A stretch of 64,000 nucleotides of DNA from Microbacterium commune. Lineage in GTDB: Bacteria; Actinomycetota; Actinomycetes; Actinomycetales; Microbacteriaceae. The stretch spans positions 26,353 to 90,352 of the forward strand of contig NZ_JACSPX010000002.1 in NCBI RefSeq assembly GCF_014836945.1, read 5' to 3'. Position 1 is the stretch's first letter. The number at the start of each line of letters is the position of its first letter. A program made the position numbers and the translations under genes. Positions 28,539-38,364 of the stretch are shown here, piece after piece. The notes beneath the pieces were generated by a model. The model was given only the letters and a program-made list of their open reading frames with translations. It was not told the origin of the DNA and searched no databases.

Positions 28539-29451
28539 ACGACCCGCCGTCCCGGACGTCGACCGCGTCGCCGCCTCCCGGCGTGCGCTCGAGCGCCGCC
28601 GTGCGCGCGCCGCACTCAAACGCGACCTCAGCACGCGGGTCGTGGCACCGCAGAGCGTGCTGCGCCAGGCGAGCGAGGATGCCGACTCCGACGCCGCCAC
28701 CATGCGGGTCACCGACTTCCTGATGGCTTTGCCCGCGATCGGCGCCGGCAAGCGCGACCGGGTGCTCGCCGAGCTGCACATCGCGCCCGTCAAGCGGCTG
28801 GGCGGACTCGGCGTCCGCCAGCGCGGCGCGCTGGGGGACTGGCTCGACGAGCGCTTCCCGCCGCACCACCCGCGCCCTGCCCGCAGCCGCCTGCTGGTGC
28901 TTGCCGGCCCCACCGCGGTCGGCAAGGGGACGGTCGCCGCCCGCATCCGCGAGACCCACCCCGAGATCCACCTCTCGGTGTCGGCCACCACGCGCGCGCC
29001 GCGCCCCGGCGAGGTCGACGGAGTGCACTACTACTTCGTCGACGACGCCGAGTTCGACCGTCTCATCGCCGACGAGCAGCTCCTCGAGTACGCGGTGGTG
29101 CACAACAAGCACCGTTACGGCACGCCGCGCGGGCCCGTGGACGCGGCGCTGGCCGAAGGCAGAACCGTGCTGCTCGAGATCGACCTGCAGGGCGCCAGGC
29201 AGGTGCGGGCGGCCGAGCCGTCGGCATCCCTCGTCTTCCTGCTGCCCCCGAGCTGGGACGAGCTCGTGCAGCGTCTCGTCGGCCGAGGCACCGAGGATGC
29301 CGAGGAACGCACCCGTCGGCTGCGCACCGCGCGGGTGGAATTGGCCGCGCAGAACGAGTTCGATTACCTCGTCGTGAACGCCGACGTCGCCACGGCGGCC
29401 GAAGAGGTCGTAGAATTGGCCACAGACTCTGCGCGTCGCTCGGCTCCCTGA
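28531..29451 (+). CDS. gmk: Fusion: actinobacterial integration host factor (mIHF) + guanylate kinase
   Basis: 306 residues in two parts. Residues about 8-112 align with mycobacterial IHF: a basic helix [17 protein letters not shown], then [36 protein letters not shown], the helix-two-turn-helix DNA-binding core. Residues about 120-306 are a complete guanylate kinase: P-loop [10 protein letters not shown] (Lys132), GMP-binding [19 protein letters not shown], and [11 protein letters not shown]. In M. tuberculosis these are separate adjacent genes (Rv1388, Rv1389). GTG 28531 has an ideal AGGAGGT site upstream. It phosphorylates GMP to GDP and probably also binds DNA. Confidence 0.92.
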   Translation: MAERPAVPDVDRVAASRRALERRRARAALKRDLSTRVVAPQSVLRQASEDADSDAATMRVTDFLMALPAIGAGKRDRVLAELHIAPVKRLGGLGVRQRGALGDWLDERFPPHHPRPARSRLLVLAGPTAVGKGTVAARIRETHPEIHLSVSATTRAPRPGEVDGVHYYFVDDAEFDRLIADEQLLEYAVVHNKHRYGTPRGPVDAALAEGRTVLLEIDLQGARQVRAAEPSASLVFLLPPSWDELVQRLVGRGTEDAEERTRRLRTARVELAAQNEFDYLVVNADVATAAEEVVELATDSARRSAP

Positions 29452-29531
29452 GCCCTCAGGCTGCGCGCCGCATCGATTTCGCGACAGCTCGTCACCCCCG
29501 ACGCCACCGTCGCCTGACCAGGAGGTCCACC

Positions 29532-29786
29532 ATGGCCGGACACAACAACGGCATCATCGACCCGCCCATCGACAACCTTCTCGAGCGCGTCTCGTCGAAG
29601 TACGAGCTCGTGATCTACGCGTCGAAGCGCGCGCGTCAGATCAACGACTACTACTCCGACCTGCACGAGGGGAACCTCTTCGACAACGTCGGCCCGCTCG
29701 TCGACTCGTCGGTCGAGGACAAGCCCCTCACGATCGCCCTGCACGAGATCAACGAGGACAAGCTGCGCATCCGTCACGCTGAGTGA
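29532..29786 (+). CDS. rpoZ: DNA-directed RNA polymerase omega subunit
   Basis: Small subunit that supports beta-prime folding and assembly. It is 84 residues with the conserved block [27 protein letters not shown], residues about 12-38. The Shine-Dalgarno CAGGAGG lies 6 nt before ATG 29532. The gmk-rpoZ order is universal in actinobacteria, and an 80-nt gap separates it from the fused gmk. A strong stem-loop follows. Confidence 0.96.
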   Translation: MAGHNNGIIDPPIDNLLERVSSKYELVIYASKRARQINDYYSDLHEGNLFDNVGPLVDSSVEDKPLTIALHEINEDKLRIRHAE

Positions 29787-29803
29787 TCGCCTTCGCACTG
29801 TGA

Positions 29804-29835
29804 GCCGCCGACGTCCTCCTCAGGATGTCGGCGGC
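29804..29835 (+). terminator. Stem-loop terminator after rpoZ
   Basis: GCCGCCGACGTCCT pairs with AGGATGTCGGCGGC (13 of 14 positions Watson-Crick, one mismatch) around a short loop. It ends the long pyr-gmk-rpoZ unit 18 nt after the rpoZ stop. The T-run after it is weak. Confidence 0.75.
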
Positions 29836-29897
29836 TTCATGCACACTGGCGTCGAGCCGTCACCGGCTCCGCCCCACGACCCCGCTTTGGAGCCCCG

Positions 29898-31094
29898 ATG
29901 AGCGCGCTGCGCCTGTTCACGTCCGAGTCCGTCACCGAAGGACACCCCGACAAGATCTGCGACCAGATCTCCGACAGCATCCTCGACGGACTCCTCACGG
30001 TCGACCGCGACTCGCGCGTGGCGGTCGAGACGCTCGTCACGACCGGCCTGGTGCACGTCGCCGGTGAGATCCGCACCGAGGGCTACGTCGACATCCCGAC
30101 GATCGTGCGCGACGTCGTGAACGGCATCGGCTACACCTCGAGCGACACCGGTTTCGACGGCTCGTCGTGCGGTGTCAGCATTTCGGTGGGCGAGCAGTCG
30201 ACCGACATCGCGAACGGCGTCGACCAGGCTCAGGAGCAGCGCGACGGGGGATCGACCGATCCCCGCGATCTGCTCGGCGCGGGCGACCAGGGCATCATGT
30301 TCGGCTTCGCGACCAACGAGACCCCGCAGCTCATGCCGATGGCCGCGTGGACCGCGCACCGCATCGCCGAGCGCCTCACCGAGGTCCGCCGCTCCGGCGA
30401 GCTCGACTTCCTGCGTCCAGACGGGAAGACGCAGGTCACGCTCGGCTACGACGGCTTCACCCCGAAGACCGTCGACGCCGTCGTGCTGTCGACGCAGCAC
30501 CACCCCGACATCTCCCAGGACGAGCTGAAGCAGCTCGTGCGCGCCGTCGTCATCGACCCGGTCCTCGAGCAGACCGGCCTCGACCTGGCCGACGACCTGA
30601 AGTACTACATCAACCCCGCCGGTCCCTTCGTCACCGGCGGCCCGAAGGGCGACGCCGGTCTCACCGGCCGCAAGATCATCATCGACACGTACGGCGGCGC
30701 TGCCCGGCACGGCGGGGGCGCGTTCAGCGGCAAGGACCCGTCGAAGGTCGACCGCTCCGGCGCCTACGCGATGCGCTGGGTCGCCAAGAACGTCGTCGCA
30801 GCGGGTCTCGCCGACCGCGCCGAGGTGCAGGTCGCGTACGCCATCGGGGTCGCTCGTCCCGTCGGGCTCTACGTCGAGACCTTCGGCACCGGTCGTGTCT
30901 CGGACGAGACCATCACCGAGGCGATCTCGCAGGTGTTCGACCTGCGCCCGCAGGCCATCATCGAGGAGCTCGACCTGCTGCGCCCGATCTACGCGCAGAC
31001 CGCCGCCTACGGGCACTTCGGACGCGAGCTGCCCGACTTCACCTGGGAGCGCACGGACCGCGCCGACGACCTGCGTCGCGCCGCCGGCCTCTGA
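29898..31094 (+). CDS. metK: S-adenosylmethionine synthetase
   Basis: Makes SAM from methionine and ATP. It is 398 residues. Signatures are [13 protein letters not shown] (His16), [15 protein letters not shown], and the P-loop-like [19 protein letters not shown] 29898 has a GGAG site 6 nt upstream. I looked for a SAM riboswitch in the 29787-29897 leader and saw none. priA starts 7 nt downstream, so metK-priA-fmt-rsmB-rpe may be one unit. Confidence 0.98.
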   Translation: MSALRLFTSESVTEGHPDKICDQISDSILDGLLTVDRDSRVAVETLVTTGLVHVAGEIRTEGYVDIPTIVRDVVNGIGYTSSDTGFDGSSCGVSISVGEQSTDIANGVDQAQEQRDGGSTDPRDLLGAGDQGIMFGFATNETPQLMPMAAWTAHRIAERLTEVRRSGELDFLRPDGKTQVTLGYDGFTPKTVDAVVLSTQHHPDISQDELKQLVRAVVIDPVLEQTGLDLADDLKYYINPAGPFVTGGPKGDAGLTGRKIIIDTYGGAARHGGGAFSGKDPSKVDRSGAYAMRWVAKNVVAAGLADRAEVQVAYAIGVARPVGLYVETFGTGRVSDETITEAISQVFDLRPQAIIEELDLLRPIYAQTAAYGHFGRELPDFTWERTDRADDLRRAAGL

Positions 31095-31101
31095 GGTCGT
31101 C

Positions 31102-33081
31102 GTGTCAGAGGCTCGTCCCGCGCGGGCGGCGCCCAGCGCGGGGGAGGGGCGGCGCATCGCGCGGGTGCTGATCGACTCACCGCTGCCGCAGCTGGACCGG
31201 CTGTTCGACTACGCGCTGCCGGAGACGCTCGGCGAGGTCGTGCCGGGCGTGCGCATCAAGGCGCCTCTGCGCACCGCGGGTCGCGTCGTCGACGGGTTCA
31301 TCGTCGAGATCGACGTCGAGCCCGATGCCACCCGCACGCTCTCCGAGATCGAGAGCGTCGTCTCGCCGACGGTGGTCATGCCCGACCGCCTGTACCGTCT
31401 CGCGCGACGCGCGGCGGAGCGCGCCGCGGGCTCGGCATCCGACGTCCTGCGACTCGCCATCCCGAAACGGCAGGTGCGGGTCGAGAAGGCGTGGACGCCG
31501 GTCGAGGAGACGATCGAGGTCGATCCGGATGCCGTGACCCGCGCGCACGAGGTCATCACGCGCTACGAGGGCCTGGCGGAGGTGCTCGCGCAGTCGGGCC
31601 GGGCGGCCGTCGAGGCGATCCCGGTGCAGAGCGGCTCGGAGCCGGGATGGGCGACGCTGCTGGCCTCCGCCGCCGCCCGGGAACTCGCGGACGGCAGATC
31701 GAGCATCCTGGTCGTGCCCGACTACCGCGACCAGGAGCTGCTGCTCGCGGCGCTCGAGAAGCTCGTGCCCGCAGCGGCGATCGCACGCCATGACGCGAGG
31801 CAGACGAACCCCGACCGCTACCGCGCATTCCTGCGGACGCTCGACGAGGCGCCCTGCGTCGTGGTCGGCAACCGCTCGGCGGTCTACTCACCGGCTCGCG
31901 CCGCGCTCGTCGCGATCTGGGACGACTCCGACCCGCTGCTCGCCGAACCGCTCGCGCCGTACGTGCATGCCCGCGACGCGGCCCTGCTCCGGCAGGAGCA
32001 GGAGGGCAGCGCGCTGCTGCTCGTCGCGCACACCCGCTCGACCGACGTGGAGCGTCTCGTGCAGCACTCCTGGCTGCGCGAGATCACCGCGTCGCGCCGC
32101 GTGATCCCGAACGTGCGGCTGAGCACCCCGCAGGAGCTCGAGCGCACGATCAGCCAGCGGGTGCCCTCGAGCGCCTTCGCCACCGCACGCGCCGCAGCCG
32201 CAGACGGCCCCGTGCTGGTGCAGGTCGCCCGCCCCGGGTTCGCCCCGACCCTCGTCTGCGCCTCCTGCCGGCATCCCGCCCGGTGCCGGGAGTGCGGCGG
32301 GCCGCTCGGCGCCCGACGCCGGGGCGCCGTTCCGGTGTGCGGGTGGTGCGGGCGCTCCGCGCACTCCTGGCGCTGCGTCGAGTGCTCGTCCGACCAGGTG
32401 CGGCTGGCATCATCGGGCACGGAGCGCACCGCCGACGAGCTGGGCCGCGCGTTCCCCGGCGTGCGGGTGATCGTCTCCGACGGTGCGCACGCGGTGCAGC
32501 ACGTCGACGGTCGTCCGGCGCTGGTCGTCGCCACCCGCGGTGCCGAGCCGGTCGCCGACGGAGGCTACCGGGCAGTCATCCTGCTCGACGGCGCACGCAT
32601 GCTGCAGGCACCCGAGCTGCGGATCGGCGAGTCGTGCCTGCGCTGGTGGGCGAACGCCGCCGCCCTCGCCGCCCCCGGAGCACCCGTGCACCTCGTCGGC
32701 GTAGACGGTCCCGTGGCCCGCGCTCTCGCCACCTGGTCGGCCGCCGCGTACGCCCGTTCCGAGCTGGAGGCGCGGATGCCGCTGCACATGCCCCCGACGG
32801 CCCGGTTCGCGCAGCTCGAGGGGATCCCGGCCTCGGTGCGCGGGGCGCTCGATGCGCTCGGCGGCATCGGCATCCCGGCGGACGCCGTGCTCGGACCCGT
32901 GCCGATCGACGAGGAGGGTCGCGTGCGCGCACTCGTGCGCTTCCCGTACGCCGCCGGCCAGGAGGTAGCCGACACGCTGCGCGCCAGCGTCGTCGCCGAC
33001 GCCGCGCAGAGCCGGCGCGGCCGTGGGCGCCAGCGGATCCCCCTCTCGGTGCATCTCGATATCCTCGAACCCGACATCTGA
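31102..33081 (+). CDS. priA: PriA-type primosome protein, helicase-dead actinobacterial form
   Basis: 659 residues from GTG 31102. The N-terminal 3'-DNA-binding domain is present (about 22-110, LDRLFDYALPETL...VRIKAPL). The helicase part is degenerate: where PriA normally has GxTGSGKTE, this protein reads EPGWATLLASAAARELADG, and no DEEH box is visible. The zinc-binding region is kept (Cys386, Cys389, and further CxxC pairs to about 431). Actinobacterial PriA proteins generally lack the ATPase motifs, so a structural role in replication restart is inferred rather than unwinding. Confidence 0.92.
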   Translation: MSEARPARAAPSAGEGRRIARVLIDSPLPQLDRLFDYALPETLGEVVPGVRIKAPLRTAGRVVDGFIVEIDVEPDATRTLSEIESVVSPTVVMPDRLYRLARRAAERAAGSASDVLRLAIPKRQVRVEKAWTPVEETIEVDPDAVTRAHEVITRYEGLAEVLAQSGRAAVEAIPVQSGSEPGWATLLASAAARELADGRSSILVVPDYRDQELLLAALEKLVPAAAIARHDARQTNPDRYRAFLRTLDEAPCVVVGNRSAVYSPARAALVAIWDDSDPLLAEPLAPYVHARDAALLRQEQEGSALLLVAHTRSTDVERLVQHSWLREITASRRVIPNVRLSTPQELERTISQRVPSSAFATARAAAADGPVLVQVARPGFAPTLVCASCRHPARCRECGGPLGARRRGAVPVCGWCGRSAHSWRCVECSSDQVRLASSGTERTADELGRAFPGVRVIVSDGAHAVQHVDGRPALVVATRGAEPVADGGYRAVILLDGARMLQAPELRIGESCLRWWANAAALAAPGAPVHLVGVDGPVARALATWSAAAYARSELEARMPLHMPPTARFAQLEGIPASVRGALDALGGIGIPADAVLGPVPIDEEGRVRALVRFPYAAGQEVADTLRASVVADAAQSRRGRGRQRIPLSVHLDILEPDI

Positions 33082-33117
33082 TCACCCGAACCAGCTCGAC
33101 CGACCGGAGAACCTTCC

Positions 33118-34041
33118 ATGCGCCTCGTGTTCGCAGGCACCCCCGCCGTCGCCGTACCGACCCTGCGCGCCCTCGCCGCACAGCACGAGATCGCGGCCGT
33201 CGTCACTCGCCCCGACGCCCCGCTGGGGCGCAGGCGCGTGCTGACCCCGTCGCCGGTCGCCGCGGCCGCCGAGCAGCTCGGACTGCGCGTCATCAAGACC
33301 GCGCGACTCGATGATGAGGCGACCGCCCAGATCGCCGCTCTCGACGCCGAGCTCGGCGTGATCGTCGCCTACGGCGGCATCGTGCGCGAACCGCTGCTGT
33401 CGACGCCGGAGAAGGGCTGGATCAACCTGCACTTCTCGCTGCTGCCGCGCTGGCGCGGCGCCGCACCGGTGCAGCGGGCGCTGATCGGCGGCGACGCCGA
33501 ACTGGGCGTCGCCGTGTTCCAGCTCGTGCCCGCACTCGACGCCGGGGACGTCTTCGCCATGCGCTCCGTCGCCGTGCCGGACGACGCCACGGCTGACGTC
33601 GCTCTCGACCTGCTCGCGGAGGACGGGGCCTCGCTCACCGCCGACGTCGTCGCCGGGATCGCCGCCGGGACGGCCCAGGCGCACCCGCAGGAGGGAGAGC
33701 CGACCCTCGCCCCGAAGCTCACCCTCGACGACGGCGCGATCGACTGGAGCGCACCACTCGACGAGGTGTACGCGCGCTACCGGGGCGTCACCCCCGAACC
33801 CGGCGCACACACGACACTCGCCGGGGCCAGGCTGAAGATCCTCGGTGCGGCGCCGGCGCCGGTAGACGCACCGCACCTCGACCCCGGCCTGCTGCACGGC
33901 ACCAAGACCGCCGTGTTCGTCGGCACGGGCACGACCCCGCTCGCGGTCACCCGCGTGCAGCCGGCGGGCAAGGGAGCGATGGATGCCGCGGACTGGTGGC
34001 GCGGGATGCGCGATGCCGGACCAGTGAGGCTCGGATCGTGA
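33118..34041 (+). CDS. fmt: Methionyl-tRNA formyltransferase
   Basis: Formylates initiator Met-tRNA with 10-formyl-THF. It is 307 residues. The N-terminal formyltransferase domain has GTPAVAVPTLRAL, VVAYGGIV and the cofactor loop INLHFSLLPRWRG (Ser107-Pro110). The C-terminal OB-like domain starts near 205. ATG 33118 is 36 nt after priA. The stop overlaps rsmB as GTGA. The peptide deformylase gene is not nearby. Confidence 0.97.
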   Translation: MRLVFAGTPAVAVPTLRALAAQHEIAAVVTRPDAPLGRRRVLTPSPVAAAAEQLGLRVIKTARLDDEATAQIAALDAELGVIVAYGGIVREPLLSTPEKGWINLHFSLLPRWRGAAPVQRALIGGDAELGVAVFQLVPALDAGDVFAMRSVAVPDDATADVALDLLAEDGASLTADVVAGIAAGTAQAHPQEGEPTLAPKLTLDDGAIDWSAPLDEVYARYRGVTPEPGAHTTLAGARLKILGAAPAPVDAPHLDPGLLHGTKTAVFVGTGTTPLAVTRVQPAGKGAMDAADWWRGMRDAGPVRLGS

Positions 34042-35432
34042 CCGCGCCGAAGATCCAGGCCGCCCGCTGGGTCGCCTACGACGTGCTCCGCGCCGTATCG
34101 GACGACGACGCGTATGCCAACCTGCTGCTGCCGAAGCTGATCGTCGAAGCGAACCTGAATCCGCAGGATGCCGGGCTCGCCACCGAGCTCGCATACGGCA
34201 CCCTGCGTCGCCGCGGCACGTACGACGCGATCATCGCGGAGGCGGCCGGCCGGCCCGTCGAGCAGATCGACCCCGCGGTGCTCGACGCCCTGCGCCTCGG
34301 CACCCACCAGCTGCTCTCCACGCGCGTCGCCGCCCACGCGGCGGTGAACGAATCCGTGTCGCTGGTCGCCGCCGAGGCCGGGCGAGGGGCGTCCGGGTTC
34401 GCGAACGCCGTGCTGCGCCGGATCGGGCGGGACGACGCCGAGACCTGGCAGCAGCGGATCGAAGCCGGCGCACGCTCGGACGACGAGCGTCTCGCGCTGC
34501 GCACCGCACATCCCGTGTGGGTGATCCGCGCCCTCCGCCGCGCCCTCGCCGCCGAGGGCCGAGCGGACGAGCTGGACGCTCTGCTGGCGTCCGACAACGA
34601 TGCGCCCGAGGTCACCCTCGCCGCGCTCCCCGGTCTCGCCGAGGCGGGCACCCCACCGCGCCCGTACGCGGCCACCGCGTTCGGGTCGCCGGGCGGCGCC
34701 CCGCGCCGGGTGATCTCCGACTCCGGCGGCACCGTCCGCGTGCAGGACGAGGGCTCGCAGCTCGTCGCGCTGGCGTTGGCCGCAGCGGCGCCGGTGCGCG
34801 CGGGGGAGCGGTGGCTGGATCTCTGTGCGGGGCCGGGCGGGAAGACGGCCATGCTGGCCGCGCTCGCGCTCGAATCGGGGGCTGAGCTCGAGGCGAACGA
34901 GGTCGTTCCCGCTCGCGCCGGGCTCGTGCGGCATGCCGTGCGTCCCCTGCCGATCGACGTGCCCGTGCACGAGCAGGACGGCCGCGTGTTCGCGGCACAG
35001 CATCCGGCGTCCTTCGACCGGATCCTCGTCGATGCGCCCTGCACCGGTCTCGGTGCGCTGCGCCGGCGCCCGGAGGCCCGCTGGCGCAAGTCGCCGGAGG
35101 ACGTCGCCGAGCTCGTGGAGCTGCAGATGCAGCTGCTCGACGCCGCCATCGACGCGGTGAAGCCCGGCGGGATCGTCGGCTACGCGACCTGCTCGCCGCA
35201 TCTGGCGGAGACGACGGGCATCGTCGCCGAGATCCTGCGCCGTCGCGACGACATCGTCGAGCTCGACGCGCGTGAGGTGATGACCGGCATCTCCCGGACG
35301 CCCATCGATCTGGCCCCGCGCGGCGACGGCCCCGGCGCCGGCAGCGCGCAGCTGTGGCCGCACCGGCACGGCACCGACGCCATGTTCCTCGCGCTGCTGC
35401 AGCGCACCGATCCGGAAAGGACCACCTCGTGA
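34038..35432 (+). CDS. rsmB: 16S rRNA (cytosine-967-C5)-methyltransferase
   Basis: 464 residues. An N-terminal NusB-like RNA-binding domain (about 1-140) is followed by a Rossmann SAM-dependent methyltransferase domain: LDLCAGPGGKTAMLA, DAPCTGLGALRRRPEARWRK, and the nucleophile loop YATCSP (Cys385; most relatives have YSTCS). GTG 34038 overlaps the fmt stop, and the rsmB stop overlaps rpe. The fmt-rsmB pair is conserved in many bacteria. Confidence 0.95.
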   Translation: MTAPKIQAARWVAYDVLRAVSDDDAYANLLLPKLIVEANLNPQDAGLATELAYGTLRRRGTYDAIIAEAAGRPVEQIDPAVLDALRLGTHQLLSTRVAAHAAVNESVSLVAAEAGRGASGFANAVLRRIGRDDAETWQQRIEAGARSDDERLALRTAHPVWVIRALRRALAAEGRADELDALLASDNDAPEVTLAALPGLAEAGTPPRPYAATAFGSPGGAPRRVISDSGGTVRVQDEGSQLVALALAAAAPVRAGERWLDLCAGPGGKTAMLAALALESGAELEANEVVPARAGLVRHAVRPLPIDVPVHEQDGRVFAAQHPASFDRILVDAPCTGLGALRRRPEARWRKSPEDVAELVELQMQLLDAAIDAVKPGGIVGYATCSPHLAETTGIVAEILRRRDDIVELDAREVMTGISRTPIDLAPRGDGPGAGSAQLWPHRHGTDAMFLALLQRTDPERTTS

Positions 35433-36109
35433 CCCTCCCCGCCGCACCGCGCATCAATCCGAGCATCCTCGCCGCGGATTTCGCGAACATGCAGACCGAG
35501 CTCGCCCGCATCGCGACCGCCGACTTCGCGCATGTGGACGTGATGGACAACCATTTCGTCCCCAACCTCACCTTCGGCCCGCAGATGGTGGAGCGGATCC
35601 AGGCGACCAGCCCCATCCCGCTCGACGTGCACCTGATGATCGACGACCCCGACCGGTGGGCACCGGGCTATGCCGACCTGGGAGCCGCGAGCGTGACCTT
35701 CCACCTCGAGGCCGCCGCCGACCCGGTGGCCCTCGCGCGGCGCCTGCGTGCGATCGGGTCACGTGCGGGCATCGCGATCAAGCCGGGAACGGCGGGGGAG
35801 TCGCTGTACGACATCCTCGACGAGTTCGACCAGATCCTCGTGATGACGGTCGAGCCCGGGTTCGGCGGCCAGGGCTTCATGCCGGAGACGATGCCGAAGC
35901 TGCGCGCTCTGCACGACGAGGCGCGCAGGCGCGGATCCGACGTCTGGCTGCAGGTCGACGGCGGCATCTCGGACGACACGATCGCCCAGGCCGCGGCCGC
36001 GGGCGCTGACACGTTCGTTGCGGGATCGGCGGTCTACGGCGCCCGCGACATCGAGGCCGCGGTCATCGGTCTTCGCGAGCGCGCGCGAGCGGCTAGCCTG
36101 GAATCGTGA
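35429..36109 (+). CDS. rpe: Ribulose-phosphate 3-epimerase
   Basis: Interconverts ribulose 5-phosphate and xylulose 5-phosphate in the pentose phosphate pathway. It is a TIM barrel of 226 residues. Typical segments are [54 protein letters not shown], and [13 protein letters not shown] 35429 overlaps the rsmB stop. The end of the gene contains the promoter and start codon of hisE. Confidence 0.97.
   Translation: MTLPAAPRINPSILAADFANMQTELARIATADFAHVDVMDNHFVPNLTFGPQMVERIQATSPIPLDVHLMIDDPDRWAPGYADLGAASVTFHLEAAADPVALARRLRAIGSRAGIAIKPGTAGESLYDILDEFDQILVMTVEPGFGGQGFMPETMPKLRALHDEARRRGSDVWLQVDGGISDDTIAQAAAAGADTFVAGSAVYGARDIEAAVIGLRERARAASLES
36094..36099 (+). promoter_or_regulatory. -10 box of hisE inside the rpe 3' end, leaderless spacing
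   Basis: TAGCCT ends 6 nt before the hisE GTG at 36106. It suggests the his genes have their own start of transcription in addition to read-through from rpe. Confidence 0.45.
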
Positions 36110-36369
36110 AGACATTCGACGAACTGTTCGCCGAGCTCAGCGCCACCGCGCTCGAGCGACCCGAGGGATCGGGTACCGTCGCACAGCTGGATCGCGGAGT
36201 GCATGCGATCGGCAAGAAGATCGTCGAGGAGGCGGCCGAGGTGTGGATGGCCGCCGAGTACGAGTCGAACGACGAGGCCGCCGAGGAGATCTCCCAGCTG
36301 CTGTACCACCTGCAGGTGATGATGCTGGCCAAGGGCCTGAGCCTGGAGGACGTCTACCGACATCTGTGA
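36106..36369 (+). CDS. hisE: Phosphoribosyl-ATP pyrophosphatase
   Basis: Second step of histidine synthesis. It is 87 residues with the MazG-like all-alpha fold: the motif [21 protein letters not shown] holds the metal-binding E-x-x-E-x-x-x ... E-x-x-D pattern (last acidic group in [15 protein letters not shown]). GTG 36106 overlaps the rpe stop. hisE-hisG adjacency is standard in actinobacteria. The protein is at the short end of the family, as in mycobacteria. Confidence 0.95.
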   Translation: MKTFDELFAELSATALERPEGSGTVAQLDRGVHAIGKKIVEEAAEVWMAAEYESNDEAAEEISQLLYHLQVMMLAKGLSLEDVYRHL

Positions 36370-36410
36370 GCGAGGCTCAGACCACCGTTCACCAGAGACG
36401 AAAGACATCC

Positions 36411-37253
36411 ATGCTGCGCATCGCCGTTCCGAACAAGGGCTCGCTCTCCGAGACAGCCGCCGAGATGCTGGCGGAGGCCGGATACACCGGTCGCCGTGAC
36501 CCCAAGACCCTGCACGTCATCGACGCCGACAGCGGCGTCGAGTTCTTCTACCTCCGCCCGCGCGACATCGCGACCTACGTGGCGTCCGGCGCGCTCGACG
36601 TCGGCATCACCGGTCGCGATCTGCTGCGCGACGTCCGGCAGGACGACGCGAGGGAGATCGAGCAGCTGGGCTTCGCCCGCTCGACCTTCCGGTTCGCCGC
36701 CCCTCCCGGCAGATACGCGACCATCGAGGACCTCGAGGGCGTCCGCGTCGCCTCCGCCTACCCCGGCCTGGTCGACGACTTCCTGCGCGAGAACGGCGTG
36801 ACGGCGCAGCTCGTCCCTCTCGACGGCGCGGTCGAATCCGCCGTGCAGCTGGGCGTGGCCGACGTGATCGCGGACGTCGTCGAGACCGGCACGACGCTGC
36901 GTCAGGCCGGCCTCGAGATCTTCGGGCCGATCATCATCCAGTCCGAGGCGGTGCTGATCAGCCGCCCGGGCGACGCTCCGGGAACCGACCGACTGCTGCG
37001 CCGCCTGCGTGGGGTGATGGTCGCCCGGCAGTACGTGCTGCTCGACTACGACCTGCCCGCCCACCTCGTCGATCAGGCCGTCGAGATCGCGGGGGGCCGC
37101 GAGTCGCCGACCATCTCGCCGCTGCGCGACCCCGCGTGGGTGGCCGTGCGGGTGATGGTGCCCCGCAAGGGCGTGAACCAGGTGATGGACGACCTGTACG
37201 CGCTGGGCGCGCGGGCGATCCTCGTCACCGCGATCGACGCGGCGAGGCTCTGA
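36411..37253 (+). CDS. hisG: ATP phosphoribosyltransferase, long form
   Basis: First and feedback-inhibited step of histidine synthesis. It is 280 residues, the long homohexameric HisG with a C-terminal ACT-like regulatory domain (about 205-280), so no HisZ is needed. Key regions are [24 protein letters not shown], and the PRPP loop [19 protein letters not shown] 36411 is 41 nt after hisE. hisF overlaps the stop by 1 nt. Confidence 0.97.
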   Translation: MLRIAVPNKGSLSETAAEMLAEAGYTGRRDPKTLHVIDADSGVEFFYLRPRDIATYVASGALDVGITGRDLLRDVRQDDAREIEQLGFARSTFRFAAPPGRYATIEDLEGVRVASAYPGLVDDFLRENGVTAQLVPLDGAVESAVQLGVADVIADVVETGTTLRQAGLEIFGPIIIQSEAVLISRPGDAPGTDRLLRRLRGVMVARQYVLLDYDLPAHLVDQAVEIAGGRESPTISPLRDPAWVAVRVMVPRKGVNQVMDDLYALGARAILVTAIDAARL

Positions 37254-38014
37254 TGACGCTCGCGGCCCGGGTCATCCCCTGCCTCGACGTCGCGGCGGGG
37301 CGCGTGGTGAAGGGCGTGAACTTCCAGAACCTGCGCGACATGGGCGACCCGGTGGAGCTCGCCGCCCACTACGCGGCGCAGGGCGCGGATGAGATCACCT
37401 TCCTCGACGTCACCGCCACGGTCGATGCCAGAGCGACGACGTACGACGTCGTGCAGCGCACGGCCGAGAACGTGTTCGTGCCGCTGACCGTCGGCGGCGG
37501 CGTGCGCAGCGTCGACGATGTCGCTCGTCTGCTTTCCGTCGGAGCGGACAAGGTCGGGGTCAACTCCGCCGCGATCGCCCGCCCGGCGCTGATCGACGCG
37601 ATCGCCGACCGCTTCGGCGCACAGGTGCTCGTGCTCTCACTCGACGTGAAGCGCGCCGCGACGACGCCCTCCGGCTTCGTCGTCACCACGCACGGCGGAC
37701 GCACCGAGACGACCCTCGACGCCCTCGACTGGGCCCGAGAGGCGATCGAGCGCGGAGCGGGCGAGCTGCTGGTCAACTCGATCGACGCCGACGGCACCAA
37801 GGACGGCTTCGACCTCGAGCTGGTGCGCCTGATGCGCGAGGTGTCGGCCGTTCCCGTGATCGCGTCCGGGGGAGCGGGAGATGTGGGCGACTTCGCCCCC
37901 GCGATCGCCGCCGGGGCGGATGCCGTGCTCGCCGCGAGCGTGTTCCACAGCGGGCAGCTCACGATCGGTGAGGTCAAGGACGCGCTGCGGGAGGCCGGAG
38001 TGGTGGTGCGATGA
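37253..38014 (+). CDS. hisF: Imidazole glycerol phosphate synthase, cyclase subunit
   Basis: Uses ammonia from HisH to make IGP and AICAR. It is a TIM barrel of 253 residues. The catalytic aspartates are Asp12 ([14 protein letters not shown]) and Asp131 (LSLDVKR). Phosphate loops are VGGGVRS and ASGGAG. ATG 37253 overlaps the hisG stop; the 3' end overlaps hisI by 4 nt. hisH and hisA are not in this window, so the his genes are split across the genome. Confidence 0.97.
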   Translation: MTLAARVIPCLDVAAGRVVKGVNFQNLRDMGDPVELAAHYAAQGADEITFLDVTATVDARATTYDVVQRTAENVFVPLTVGGGVRSVDDVARLLSVGADKVGVNSAAIARPALIDAIADRFGAQVLVLSLDVKRAATTPSGFVVTTHGGRTETTLDALDWAREAIERGAGELLVNSIDADGTKDGFDLELVRLMREVSAVPVIASGGAGDVGDFAPAIAAGADAVLAASVFHSGQLTIGEVKDALREAGVVVR

Positions 38015-38364
38015 CGTCGCCCGATCTCACACGGATCGCCTGGAACGATGCCGGGCTCGCCCCGGTGATCGTGCAGCAGCACGACACCCGCGACGTCCTC
38101 ATGCTGGCGTGGATGGACGCCGAAGCGCTGCAGCGCACGCTGACCGGCGGCCGCGCGGTGTACTGGTCGCGATCGCGTCAGGAGTACTGGCGCAAGGGCG
38201 ACACCTCGGGCAACACCCAGCGGGTGGTGAGCGTCGCGCTCGACTGCGATGCGGACACCATCCTGCTGCGGGTCGACCAGCAGGGTCCCGCCTGCCACAC
38301 GGGCACGAGCACCTGCTTCGACGGGCGCGAACTCGGTTTCGCCCCGGTGCAGGAGGAGGTCTGA
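38011..38364 (+). CDS. hisI: Phosphoribosyl-AMP cyclohydrolase
   Basis: Third step of histidine synthesis. It is 117 residues, the stand-alone cyclohydrolase form (HisE is separate). Zinc and magnesium site residues lie in [14 protein letters not shown] and [12 protein letters not shown] (Cys and His ligands). The motif [24 protein letters not shown] is typical. ATG 38011 overlaps hisF. It is followed with a 1-nt overlap by the Trp-associated membrane protein, where trpE would be expected. Confidence 0.96.
   Translation: MTSPDLTRIAWNDAGLAPVIVQQHDTRDVLMLAWMDAEALQRTLTGGRAVYWSRSRQEYWRKGDTSGNTQRVVSVALDCDADTILLRVDQQGPACHTGTSTCFDGRELGFAPVQEEV

Noticed and set aside
29787..29897. SAM riboswitch upstream of metK
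   Set aside because: The leader holds only the rpoZ terminator stem and a short spacer. No conserved SAM-I, SAM-II or SAM-IV core could be traced.
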